From assembly GCF_000005505.3 (NCBI RefSeq), contig NC_016134.3:42571150-42635149 (forward strand): a stretch of DNA of 64,000 nucleotides, read 5' to 3'. The position numbers were made by a program, and so were the translations under genes. The number at the start of each line of letters is the position of its first letter. The stretch's first letter is position 1. Positions 33,926 to 46,400 of this stretch are shown here, in pieces. Source of the DNA: Brachypodium distachyon. Lineage: Eukaryota > Streptophyta > Magnoliopsida > Poales > Poaceae. The notes beneath the pieces are model-generated. The model was given only the letters and a program-made list of their open reading frames with translations. It had not been told where the DNA came from and ran no database searches.

Positions 33926-34299
33926 TAAAAAAAATTGTCAGAATGACTAAATCGGTTACTTTGGCCTTGTGTTACAGTCTGGCTATAAATCTGTGGTTTT
34001 CCGGACAAAAATTAGCAAAAGTGGAGACTTCGCAGTGGCGGGCTGCCTCTTCTCGGTCCAACGTCTTCAGCCAGCTTCCTCGCGGACTCAGTATCTCCTC
34101 GTTCTCTGTTTGCTCTGGTGCTCGCTGATCTGCTCCTGCCCGCGTCACTTCACGCCTGCGATCTCCGGCCGGATCCGATGGCTTGCCCGCTAGTTCCAAC
34201 GACTGTGCCGACTGATCAAACGTTCTCCAGTGCTCTCCTTTCTTCCTCGCTTTTCCTCTCGATAGTGAGCAGGCGGCGACGCGAGCTTCACCGGTGACG

Positions 34300-35100
34300 A
34301 GTGGGCAGCTGGTGCGGTCATTGGCCTCTACGTATGCGTGGTGGGTCCTGCATGCGCAACGCCCCGGTGTTTCGTCTTCTCCTCACTTCGTTATCTTGAG
34401 GTCTCTGTGTGAAAACCTAAGATCCGGCTATTGCTGGATCGGGTGACGAACGTTCTAACGTGCTTTCCTCCTTGGGGGCATCACTATGCAGACCATGACT
34501 CTTGGTGGCACCTAGTAGCACGCTTGGTTTAAGGTGGAGTGTTTAGCGTAAGGTTTGTGGGAGGGTTGGGTGGTTTCTCTTCTTGTGTCTTGTGTGGCCT
34601 AGGTTGTTTGTTCGTGCTCGGTGATAAGGTGCGCTTAGTTTTTTTTGGTGTGGTCTCGGCATGTAATGTCTTTCGTCTTCACCTGATGTACATAGGTGTT
34701 GTATTGTATTCTCGGTGATGTGTGGCCTTTCGGTTTGGCCGATGGTAAAATTTGCGAAGGTATGCTCTCGGTTGTGAGTCATCCTTCGACTACATCGACG
34801 GCACATCTTAATTGTGGTTGGTCTTGGTCGTAGCACATGGCTCTTTGAATATGCCGGCTATAGAGGTGTCACGGTGCGGCCTCGGCCGCATGCTGCTTTT
34901 CGACTACATCGATGGCACAATGTCATGGGTGTGTTCAACAGATCGATGCCTTTAGACTGCATCGCCAGTGCTCCTTCTTGTGCATTCAGGACGATGTTGG
35001 CATGTTTTGAGAGCCTAGGTTTTGGTTTGTCATGTTTCTTTTGGCAAATGTTGTCATTGTACTCGTTGTATCTCGATTCTTTTATCTAATAAAATGATGC
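34300..35100 (+). other. Probable retroposon 3' tail, no gene
   Basis: Sequence rich in TTG/GTT words ending gattcttttatctaataaaa then tgatgcaggct. This resembles the 3' untranslated tails of grass LINEs, with a polyadenylation signal. ORFs here lack domains. Confidence 0.35.
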
Positions 35101-35353
35101 AGGCTGATTTTTTCCGCCGTAGTTCTCTAAAATAAATAAAGAACATAAAGGCGATTAAGATGTTGTATTATCAAAATACCTTTTCAGAGCCCATATTAAC
35201 AAATTTTTGATGCATCGAGTCATTTCCATAGAACTCTGTAAACTCCCTCTTATTCTAGGGAGCTGCATATGAATTGTCCTAATAGACAATCCTTCAAAGG
35301 GTGAAGCATGGCCGAGATCTTCTCGGGGTGGTGAAAGAGGGGTTGCAAAGCGT

Positions 35354-35877
35354 GGATGGCAACGGGGCGGGTCTGGACGGGTCGACCACATCCATATCCA
35401 TATCCATCCCCAAACCAACTATCCATCCACGCAAAAATCCGTGGATTTAAAACAACATCCGTGTCCATATCCACGAGTATGCGGGTATCCATGGATTATC
35501 CATATACATGCAATATACATCGTAAACAGCAGCAACATCAGCATATACAGCAACAACAGTATACAACAGCAAACAATATCCATTATTTTATTAAATACCG
35601 GGTTGCTTGAAGAGTGGCGGCTCGTGAGAGTGGGACTGAAGGAGGGAAATTAGGGTTAGAGTTGTGAGGGAAGAGAACTATTTATAATGAGTATATGGTT
35701 GAAAATGGACCAACATGTCAGTAATTTATTTATTTTATTAAATAGCGGGTATACATGGATATCCATGAATCCAATTTGCTATCAGTGTCCGCTCCATGAC
35801 TTGACGGGTATCCATGACTGGATATCCATGGGCTGAATATCCACGGATATCCACTTTTTCAGTATCCATTGCCATCC
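35354..35877. mobile_element. hAT-like MITE full of tatccatgga repeats
   Basis: Ends ggatggcaacgg and ttgccatcc are inverted repeats, as in grass elements starting CAGGATGGCAATGG. Arms are packed with tatccat, atccatgg and complementary words, so each arm can fold on itself and on the other. The phrase gcaaagcgtg occurs directly left of the element and again at about 35893, 16 bp beyond the right tip. Confidence 0.6.
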
Positions 35878-36400
35878 TGATCACAAAGGACAACGCAAAG
35901 CGTGAAGCATGTGCTTTTTCGCAAAAAAAAGAAAGACAATGCAAATGTACCAACTTGATCCATGTACTCCAATATATGAAGTCTCAGATAAAAAAATTGT
36001 GGGGTGCTGCTTTACGAGGGAACATGATATTGGATCGAGGCTTGAGAAGTGAAGATTTTTCTTGTGAAATAAATGCTGTGGAGTGGTTGGCGGGAAATTA
36101 CAACGACATAACTGAACTGCGGTTTCACTACTGGCTAGCTATTGTTATGTCTTTTCTTTTCAAATATAAACCAGCTATATGTCTGTATATATAAGTAGCT
36201 CTACTTCGATCTAACGAAAGGAGCTAACACATCGCTGCATCCAGACGGAGAGAAAGCAACACATCCATGGAGAGCGAGCAAGTTTGAAAATTTCGTTGGC
36301 TCATCCATTGAAGCTTAGGATTGAGATGTATCAGTAAAGACAGTATGAGGTGGCATGGAGGCATATAGATTTCCTCTCGCCAGTTTGGTAGCTGCTAAAA

Positions 36401-37698
36401 AATATCTCGTGCAGATGTTAAACCGTCTCCACAAGTGAGATCATTTGCCTGTGGTTTGCGTGTGGCTAGTCGCTCGTTTTTTGGGTTTCCGTCACTCTAT
36501 TTAGACTTCACTACTAGGATCATATGCTGCATTACTTGTCCTGGCTAACGAGACGAGATAGGTACAAGGCACTATAGGATTAAAGTGCTATGGCTTAATA
36601 AATCTTAAATATGTAATAACACGGAAATTTGTAAACAAGAATAGCTTTCTACAGCAAGGACTTTTTGTTCACGTATAAGTTCACGTTGCAAAAATTCAGT
36701 GAAATCGAGCCATTTCATATGATTTCATAAACTTCTTCATCTTTATTCCAAGAGGCTACATATGTGTTCTGCCGCTTTAATTTAAGTGCATTTTTAGGTC
36801 CAAGCGTAGTATAAACAAGTAAAACATACGAGAACATATGTCTCGTCAACAGAAAAATCACTAGCAGCACTCACATTATTTCTGGTTTAACTTTACATTA
36901 TCACCGTGGCAATACGGCACTTAAAATCTATTTACAATTCAACGCCCGTGCTTACCTTCGCTTCTCGAAACATGACATCTCTACAGAGTTGTTGTAAGAG
37001 CAATTTGTTGACCTTGTCATGTCACGTAGGATTTCTGTTGGCAAAATTCTAGCTCAGTCTAACAAGGACTGTGCACGACGCCACAGCTGGCTCCCAGAAA
37101 GGACTAGACCCAGTCACACCACCAACTTCGACAACAACCCGGGCAGTCCCTGCCAGGTGGGCCCTCCGCGCAGCCCAGCTATACCTAAAAGCAAAGCCCA
37201 GTGGAAGCCGAAGCCACTGGGGTCACCCTCGCCTCTACGAATCACGAGACCCGCCGCGTCTTTTGTTTCGCATCGATCGGCCGCCGCTGTTCACCTCCAT
37301 CCGGGCCCCATCCTTCAGCCACTTCTCGCCTCTCCTCGCAGCAAAACCCTAGAACGCGGCCGCGCCTCTACCCCCATCCTACACCACCCATCGCCGAGCC
37401 CCAAAAACCCTAGCACCCCGCCTCCTCGCTCCCCCCCCCCCTCCGCTCCCCTACCGTCGCCTCCACCTATTAAAGCCTCCGCCCCAAGAAATCCGCTGCT
37501 TCGACGGCCGCATCTCTATCCGCTCCTCCTTCTCTTCGCCGCCCTCGGCGCAGCAGGCAGGCAGAACAGAGAGAGGTACGGGTTAGCTTCTGCCATCTCT
37601 CTCTCATGCCTGGGTTTCCGAGCCGAGCTCAGATTTGGCCTTTTTCTGACGCGCTTTCCTGGTTTTATATTATTTAATAATCTATTTTTCGTGCAGAG
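36401..37698 (+). promoter_or_regulatory. Upstream region and 5' leader of the acidic-protein gene
   Basis: 36401-37050 is AT-rich without features. From about 37250 the DNA becomes C-rich (ccctag and ctcctcgc words, c-run at 37431). A 5' UTR intron is likely: GAGAG|GTACGG near 37575 and TTCGTGCAG at 37688-37696, two bases before the ATG. Confidence 0.5.
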
Positions 37699-39525
37699 AT
37701 GGCGGCGGTGGCGGTGCGTGGGACCGGGAGGGTTGCTGCCGCGGGGGCGTCTGCGGCGGTCGTGATGGCCGTTGCTGCTGCTGCTGCGGCGCAGAATTTG
37801 CTGGTTCTGTTCTCTCTCGTGGTGAGTGGCCCTTTTTTTTTTCAGTAATTAGTTCCTGTGCTGCTCTACCTGTTAGTCTACTGTTATGGATTGCTAGATT
37901 GGGCTGATATGCTTGTATACTGTGATAAGGCTTGTGATTTTGCTGCTAGGTTTTGGTTAGGCATGCTGTGCCCATGGAGGGTTTGACCATGAAAACCTGA
38001 ATAATTTGGTCTGCAGATCTGGAGATAAATACTCATGGTTTCTATTGTTTTGATAATTTTAGATTTTGTTCCCTGAGAAACAATTGCTGTTCTGTTTCCT
38101 GGGCTAGGAACTGTGAATAGATCTAGCAGATCTGAGTAGTTGCATCAGGGGTTCTTTGTTCGGAAGTACCAAGATAGGGAAATATATATGTAATGATTAC
38201 CTGAATTATTCTGCACCAGAACATCACATGGGGCACAATCTATGGTTCCGAATGACATTCGTATACCAGATCCTATTTTCTTATCTGAGTAGATGCATCA
38301 AGGGATCTTTCTTTGGAAGTACAAAGATAGGGAATTACATATGTCCAGTTATGGAAGATGATTACCTGAACTATTTTGCACCGGGACGCCACACTAGGCA
38401 TAATCTATGGTTTCCAAGGGACATTTGGATACCAGATCCTGTTTCCTTATTATGGACTGTTTGTAATCACTGTATTTCAAGAGTATGTGGGTGTGTCACC
38501 AAATAATAGTTACAATTAATTTCTCATTGATCATTATACGTGCGTGACCATATAAGTAATCAATTTGTCCAGTCCAGGCGTTGTCTAGTAGCGGATCTTA
38601 GGTTTGAGTAGTGTCTTGTTAAGTTCCATATAAGGATTGTGTGGTTTCTGAGGAGAGTCTGGTTGGAACCGTCTGGAAGCAGCTGTTACGGAAGCGCCCA
38701 AACTAATTTAATCGTACTGTGGCTGTTGAATGGTGTCGTATTTGAGGGAAGTCCAGGCAGGAACTGTCAAGGGCCAGATGTTACGAAAGCCCCCGAACTG
38801 AAAGCTGGCTGTGTCTGTTGAAGTAAGAGTCATCTGTCAATAATAAGTTGTGGCTGTGCCGGCTGTTCGGTACTACTTGTTCACATTGCATTAATTTGTA
38901 CCTGTGGCCAAATAAGCTTTGCTTTTATACACATGTTTTATCTTATCGAATAGTTTGACATCTTGCTGTTATTTGGAATATTGGTTTCCTTATTTGCTAT
39001 TATTTACGCCCTTCCTTTTGCTGATGTGACTTGAATCTTTCTTAGATGGAAGCTGTAAGCGCTGGAGCAGATATATTTAATGAAGACCACCAAGATATTT
39101 ACAAGTAAATTCATTTATCTCAATCAATGTGCATTTCTCTATATTCAATGTTTTCTGTTGCTGACTTTGTATGATTCAATTTCTAAAGGCAATTTGGCAA
39201 AATCAAGCCTGGAACTGTTCCTGAGAATAAGGATGCTGGGTCGGACGATGACGATGATGATGAAGATGAAGATGAGGACGATGAAGGTGGTGACGACGAT
39301 GAGGCTGATGCAGAGGAGGATTTCTCAGGTGAAGAAGGCGGTGAGGACGAGGAGGATGATGATGACCCTGAGGCAAATGGTGGTGAAGGAGGTAGTGACG
39401 ATGAAGATGGTGAAGACGATGATGGTGATGATGAAGAAGGTGATGATGACGAGGATGAGGATGAGGATGAGGATGAAGAGGAAGAAGATGACGAGGACCA
39501 GCCACCATCCAAGAAGAAGAAATGA
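37699..39525 (+). CDS. Small acidic Asp/Glu-rich protein, function unknown
   Basis: Three exons, 37699-37821, 39046-39104 and 39189-39525, give 172 residues. All junctions are GT-AG and in phase (V|MEAV, K split). The N-terminus (residues 1-45) is alanine/valine-rich and hydrophobic (VVMAVAAAAAAQNLLVLFSL) and could be a membrane anchor. A conserved-looking block follows: EAVSAGADIFNEDHQDIYKQ and FGKIKPGTVPENKD. The remaining 100 or so residues are nearly all Asp, Glu and Gly, ending QPPSKKKK. I know similar predicted grass proteins only as uncharacterised. The C-terminal lysines could act in nuclear import or as an ER-type signal; neither is shown. The acidic tract could bind cations or histones (inference). 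Confidence 0.8.
38131..38820 (+). repeat. Two tandem duplications inside intron 1
   Basis: First pair: about 38131-38285 and 38286-38460, period near 155-165 bp, sharing ggaagtac(c/a)aagataggga, gattacctgaa and ataccagatcct. Second pair: about 38650-38735 and 38736-38820, sharing gttacg(g/a)aagc and gtggctg/gctgtg(t)...gttgaa. Both pairs are diverged, so they are old. Confidence 0.75.
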
Positions 39526-40479
39526 TCTAGCTGCCTTCATTCTCTCCCCTGTCTTGTTTCAGTCTGTTAGTTCTGCTGTTTAGATGATGATGGAGCAGGT
39601 CTGAGACCGACCTATGTAGCTTGTGGCTTGGTTCATAGGGTAGGACAACATTGAACTCTGATGTTCTCTGGGTTTTCGCCTTTGTGCATGTAGTCGTATC
39701 ATTGCTGTGTTCTGTCATTGGAGCTGTCATATTGTGCCATGCATTCAATCTAATTCTTGTTACTCAGGCGTAATCATCAATTGTTACTTGTGCTTCAAGC
39801 CTCTGGTTGCCATTTCGGTCTGCCTTGTTTTTCCCTTTGGTGAAACTAATCAAACCTAAGATCCGCTACTAGACTTTATGAGTTTGTAGAATCACTTTTC
39901 TGGTCTGCCTTGTTTTTTCCTTAGGTGAAACTACTTGAGATCATCCCATTTGCCGTCTAACTTTATGAGTTTGTAGTCACTTTTCTGGTCTGCCTTGTTT
40001 TTTCCTTGGGTGAAACTAGAAATTGAAATTGTTTTGAGTTGCTGTCTAACTTAACGAGTGGTCTTGTCGAAGTGCTGCCTAAAATATGTCAAGACTGACT
40101 TGAGAGGAAAACTGAGTGTTCAAACTCAATTTTCCTTGTTGGCTGAATACAAGTGTCTACAGGCTTGCATCTTCTTATTATATTAAATGTTCCTGAATGG
40201 GGCAATGTTGACAGGCACTTCTGTTCCAAAATCGTGCCAGAAAGTGAAGTAGAACTCACTACAGAAAAGGCCCATACAATATATGGCAGAAAATTCGTTG
40301 CGGCATCTACATTTACATTCTACCTATTTCCTACCCCGGCTACTGAAAATTCTATTATCCAGCAGGAGCTCCATAAATTTGCTTGGCAGAGCGAGCTTAA
40401 CTCTTGATGATTTTTTTTTTCTAATCACCCTTCCAAGGACGTGGGAACTGTGTGTAACTACAAATTGACGCCAGTGTCA
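39526..40479. other. Convergent intergenic region
   Basis: 3' UTRs of the acidic-protein gene (plus) and the transporter (minus), plus the 85-bp repeat. No clear AATAAA signal for either gene. Confidence 0.5.
39817..40065 (+). repeat. 85-bp tandem repeat, nearly three units
   Basis: ggtctgccttgtttttt starts at 39817, 39902 and 39987, exactly 85 bp apart. Each is followed by ggtgaaact and, further on, ctttatgagtttgtag-like words. It lies between the convergent acidic-protein and transporter genes. Confidence 0.9.
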
Positions 40480-43400
40480 CTACTCCGATTCTGGCTCAGA
40501 AAAGTCCTGGGGCTCGCTGTTGGCGAATGCTAACCAGACAGCAGTGCCAGTTAAGTAAAAGAAGACGGAAGGTGCAAAGAGTGATATCTGCACACAGAAG
40601 AAACAATGTTCGCAGTTAGAATGATTAATGTTTTGATTTTTTTTTTTGGTTTGAGTTAGAATGATTAATGGTAGAATATAGATTGCGAAGAAATGGAATA
40701 GTTGTGATGTTGACAAACATACACTCCATGAATGAGTCGTATCAACAAGATAGCCTGTAAGTGCAACACCAACAATTCCAGGTACAGCCCCTACAGTATT
40801 TGTGATTCCCTGAAACACAAAGGCACCAGTCAAGAACTACATACAAAAAATACCTTTTTGTGGATTCTGGTTCTCTTTTCCACTAGTGCTTTCATTGTTA
40901 GATGAACTGTACGGACTAATTAAAGATAGGCCCTGATATCAGAATTAAAAATACTAGGGTGTCTTTTTTTTTAAAATTTTCTGTAAGAGACATTCGATTG
41001 CAACCCGACAGTATATATAGATACATATATTAATTTTCGAAAGGTGAGACACCAGAATGCGACCTTCGAGGGTCGAACCATGGTGGGCAGCCAACATATC
41101 TCGCTAGGCCGACCACCCGATCTGAGCTCGGTTCTCTACAAGGGTGTATTTCGGTGAGGGGTATTTCTATGGAAGTTCTTAATGCAAGTTCTGAACCCTT
41201 ATCCAAGTTCCGATATAGTAACAAATGGAAATGCAGCCAACATCGAGTAACAAACAGAGCATGCAGTGTTTCCGCATCTACGTACCCACGGAGGAATTTT
41301 CTTTTCTTTTTACGATTCCCTTTTTTACAAGACACATAAGAAAATCTTTTTTTTTTCTCACAAACACGCACCCAAATGAGTGTCATTCTGTATTGGAAGA
41401 AAGCGTTGAAATAACACAAAAGGTACAAGAAAGCAAGAAAAAACAAAAAACAAAGAGCCAATAGCAAAAGAAGGAAAGCATAATACTGTGTACGGGTGAA
41501 CTGCCACAGCATTCATGGCTACGTAACCTGAAGATACATAAGAAAATTCAAGAAGACAGATATAAGTTTCATGCCTTACCAGGAGAATGCTTGCGTATTC
41601 ACGAGATATATCTTGATGAGTACAATAAAGCCCTGTTTGTAGACCAAAACATTCAGATTTGGATCCTGGAAACACGGGGAAAATAGAAACTTAATGTAAG
41701 CTTGCCAACATGACCTGATAAGGCGAAGCTGGAAAGTGCCAAGCCACTTGTAAGAAAAGCAACAATTTCCCAGGGAGGCAGTCCAAGATCCACAGAGGAA
41801 AGCATCATAAAAGCTGCAGGTGACACGAATGCAATTGTTTGACATATTTTTCGTACCTACAGAAGAAATGAAACAACTTAGACTCATTTCTTTTGTCCTG
41901 CAAAAATTCTTTACTTAAGTTGCTTTTGTGAAACAGGATATGTATGTGAAGTTGTGAACTCATGACAACTGGCAGTAATGATTTTTTTAGATATTTTAGT
42001 TCCTTTACAAATGAAATCCGGAGGGTCAGAACCTCCTATAGGGTATCGAAAAAACTGCCAATAAGCAGATCTTTTTTATCATCTTCCAAGCAATGCTTTA
42101 CCTTTGTGGTGTCAACTCCACTTGATATCAAGTTGTCTGCAAACGGTGCCGCAATAGATGTGATGATCATTGAGCCCAAAGGAGGAAGAATTGACACCTA
42201 CAGAAAATATAGAAACTCATAAGCTCTACAATAGACTAGACCAAAAGTTCTAAATCACAAACAAGACAGACTCCAATGACATAACGAAGAGGCTTTCAGT
42301 ACAAGCTAATTTCTAAGAAACAAAAGGATGTACATACCCATGCTGCTTCTGTCAAGTTTAAGTTTAGCTCCTCACTGCGTAAGAATTGAATAGGAATTTA
42401 TCACAAAAAAGGAAGGAAATTGTTATTAATATTTTACGTAAAAATTGAAAAGATTGGATTCCTACAAGCATTTAGCTAAACTTCTAGAGCATAAAACCAT
42501 AGAACAAAAAGAAAAACATACTATTAGATTGACGTATCTAACAAATGAAACTATGAAGACGGCAGTAGATCAAAATGTAAATTCATAACATCCAATCTCA
42601 ACTCAGGCAGAACTTTTGGAAAATTCAGATGTAGAAGTTTTGAATCCTCCAATTTTGTTTGGTCCTATCTTGATAAAGGTCAATCCACTTCAAGAAAACT
42701 GAACTGAACGAGTAGGGAACGTGTCCCATGCAAGGAAGTCCGTGATATAAAATGTCAACATGTTGAACAGATTGTCAATGAAAACACAAGCACTTTAGTC
42801 CCCAAAGCAGCAACAAAAGTTGAATAGTACAAGAAACAGGTGTGTGTGCTCAAATCATTATGAACTACTCCCTCCGATCCTAAATTGTTGTCGAAATATT
42901 ACATGTATCTAGACGCTTTTTAAGAATAGATACATCCATATTTGGGCAAATTTGAGTCCAGAATTTAGGATCAGAGGGATATTAATTAAAACAAATACAA
43001 CCTCCGTCCAGAAATAAGTGATTTGGATTTGTATAGATTCTTATACAAATCCAAATCACTTATTTCCAGACGGAGGAAGTTGTAACAGTTAATCCAAAAA
43101 TGACCCGGTAAAAAAGGTGTGCCAAACCTAAAGAATGTTGGGAGCCAAGACAAGCAGGTATAGTGCCCCCAGCTTCCACAAAAGTGAGCATAAATCATGG
43201 CCCACACTGCCTTGCTTTTGAAAAAATTCCTCCAAGGCACATCCTTCAACACAAAGGGTGAACTTGGTATCAGTAGTGTGCGAAAATAAATCAACTGCAA
43301 GTATTTCACATAATAAGGAATTACTCCCAAGAAATGGCTGTATGATTTTTACTGGAGGTTATGACCTACATCTACATCTAGTCGAATTAAGTCACCGCAT

Positions 43401-46400
43401 CGGTGTTGAACTGTTGGTACCTGGTGAGGGAAAGGCCAGCACGACAGCACGTACACTATATGACTCTGACGATAGAGAGACTTGGTGCTTTACTTCTAAT
43501 GTCACATAAGGTAACATAGTTATTTGCTATGGAATTGGTAACAGCAAGATGGCCATGTGATACAGATAAAAGATATCCTTATTTGAAATACAGTTGTTGA
43601 TAATTGGCTATAGGATTCTATCAGCTGATATCGTTCAACTACAGTGGACAGCTATCTGCAACACTACTGGAGTCTACATCGGCATTTGTATTTTTCAGTC
43701 TCACGTGATACATGACAATCACTACACAGCAGAACTAGCAGTCTAGCAGAACACAATTGGCTAGTATGGGCATATAGTATAGGAAACTAAGAATGCTAGG
43801 TAAAGATAGAGTTTAATATAGAACTCAATTCAAATACATTAAATGGCAGAAACTCGCCCAAAACCTACACCAGCAATTGTTCAGGTTATATTGGACATAA
43901 TCTAACTACTTGAGAGGACTCCTGACACTTCTATAATACCAAACAGTTCACACAATAACTTCACAATTTGAAACACTCTAGCAACTAACACATTTCTGGG
44001 CTTCTTGCCAATGGACTGAAAAGTTTCATACCAAGTTTCACACCATTTGGTATAGTTATTGTTAGATATGAAACTATCCTGTAATTTTTGGTTGTTAGCT
44101 CTATCTTTGTGCTTTCTTTATAAATGAAAATAACACGCTTCCAAATCCAAGTGTGTTCAAGAAAAAAAAAAGTTATTAGCCTGATCAGTGTATCCTAATC
44201 CTACGACCAAAAAAGTAAGACCACATTAGTTGCTGTGTCTTAATTTTGAACTTCTACATCAATGTCACAACTTGGAAATAGTTTCAACTTGAATGTAAAC
44301 ATATCGATGTTCTAAAAAGAGGTTAGGCGACATGCCAATAGCTCCTTTTCTGTTGGTGGAAAACAACCTTTATTGAGTTTGTCATCTCTTCCAGTGATGG
44401 GTCCGATGATTTTGAGGACATAGACGATGATATATGGCCATTGGATCCAGCAGAAGCCTGTCCAGAATCTGCAAAGTAAATGAAATTTTTGGATGTTTCA
44501 ATTGATTTGAAGTTTTGAACTAATTGTACAGAAACCATAATGTCATAACAGACAAACAGTTTTAGCCAAGAGATACACTAAGCCAAAGAATATCAATACA
44601 AAGCATTGAATTCTACTTTGTAATAGTGCAAGTGATAAATTTAGTCAGTCCAAACCACACTCTAGGTGTAATCATGAAAACATATTGGTTAGTGCATCAT
44701 ATCAACTTGGAATTAATTATATTTTGAGGGTTTAGTCCTGGACGTATCTAAATCTACCGGACAGTTGAAATTTCAAATTCCTCAGTTTGTGTTAGATAAA
44801 AAGAATATGTACTCCCTCCGTTCCATAATTATTGTCTCAAATTTGCCCAAAATGGATGTGTCTATTCCTAAAAAGCGTCTAGCTACATGTAATATTTCGA
44901 CAAAAATTATGGAACGGAGGAAATACTTATGAACGAAACAAAGTATACACATACGAATATCATATACAATATTGGACACGCTATAATTCCTTCAGCTGAA
45001 GCTGCAAGGAGCAGTTCATTTTCTTCCATAAACAGATAAAACTAGAAGAAAAATGATTAGAAGTAGCATTCATTACGGATTTCAACGGAGAGTTTCTACC
45101 ATGATTGTTGAAACTCGTAAAGATGACCTACACTCACTTAATGTGTCTTCATTGTCACCTGACTGTAGATCTTTTAGAGATTCAAACCCTAGACACCTGT
45201 GGACATAAAAGAAATAAAGTTAAGCCAGAAGAAATAACATGTTACGTGCTTCTTAAAAATGTCTTCTTACCAAATGATTCCAAGAAGACCAAATATGTAA
45301 AAGACGGACTCCCAGCCGAGGTTCTGAATAATTGGAGGAGCGAACAGAAGTCTGTAATATTATACAAGTAGACCAGGAATTAACTATCTCGTAATATTAT
45401 CTCTAGTACTTCATTTGCATAGTCATAATGTCATACAGCCAAAATGCAATGCAATGTCGTTGGAGAAACAAGAAAAAAGTTACATCAGGTCCAATGGATA
45501 TCATGATTTCCCGAAAGATGGAAGTTTCTACTTAGACCCGAAAAATATAAATGGAAAATCCAATTTCTTGAGTTCAACATATACATGCATCAGCATATAG
45601 CTGCCAGACCCTCAATGTTAAACTATGCCAAAGTTGCCCAATTATGTTATTAGCCTACAAATACTCAAATACATACCCTAAGACACTCCCAAAGCTTAAG
45701 CCACCAAAAACAACAGCAACTGCTCTTGATCTTTCTTGAAGTGGAATGGTCCTGCATGTACAAGCATAAAAGTTAATTATGCAATAATAGTCTATAAAAA
45801 TATTTTTGCTAGTTAGTTAGGTTTTTGGTTTGCTAGCTTTTATACCGTCTTTGTCTTCCTTAGCTTTTCTCTTTCGGTTTTGGGTTGGTTTGTTGTATTG
45901 CTGCGTCATTTTGATGTGTTCATTCTAATATGAATTGATACGGATTTTAATGTGTGTTCAAGAAAATGGTCTATGAGAATCGTGCTACTGAAGTTAAATA
46001 TGTTTGATCTATGTTCTGCTATGGACTAGAGATGATTCTACTATCTATATCGATTAAGATCTCAGCAGTCAGATAAGGTAGTTTCCTATTGGGATTCCTT
46101 CATGCATAGCAAGTAATACATTGTTCTATTTCTCTGATAAATATGTACAGAGAAGTTACATAATGCCCATGCCAATGGCAACTGAACAATTGAAAAAGTT
46201 ATGTAACTCAGTATGAACGTTCACAATAAGTCCATAAGGAGATGTACATCAATCTTTTGTCTGTGTTTAATAAAAGAATGTGAAAACTGTAGCCCTCATC
46301 TGGGATTTTGCACAAGTAGCTACAGAGTAATCCATCTAATAATTAAAAGAGGCGTCACAAAAACAAAAACAATGCCAGTACACCAGTTGCCTATATTGTC

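Larger units (their letters stand above)
32605..36400 (+). repeat. Three diverged direct copies of a roughly 450-bp unit
   Basis: Copies at about 32605-33060, 33166-33655 and 35980-36400 share an ordered set of words: gaagttatattgtgga, gaagattttcttgtg, catccagatg(g)aagcaccac / catccagacggagagaaagc, and attgaagcttagg-like ends. Copy 3 is the most diverged and lacks part of the start. They are separated by unrelated insertions (33660-35980). No protein is encoded. Confidence 0.65.

Noticed and set aside
37019..37765. Long plus ORF ending in exon 1 of the acidic-protein gene
   Set aside because: It is C-rich leader sequence in another frame, crosses the likely 5' UTR intron and has no domain.
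39183..39540. Long minus-strand ORFs of poly-Ser and poly-His opposite the acidic tail
   Set aside because: They are the complement of GAT/GAA-type repeats of the real exon 3; no splice or start context supports them.
39817..40065. 85-bp repeats as a CRISPR array
   Set aside because: Units are directly adjacent diverged repeats without distinct spacers, in a plant genome.
4026..41135. Box A/box B segments as functional tRNA genes
   Set aside because: Neither folds into a cloverleaf; both end in A-runs like SINEs.
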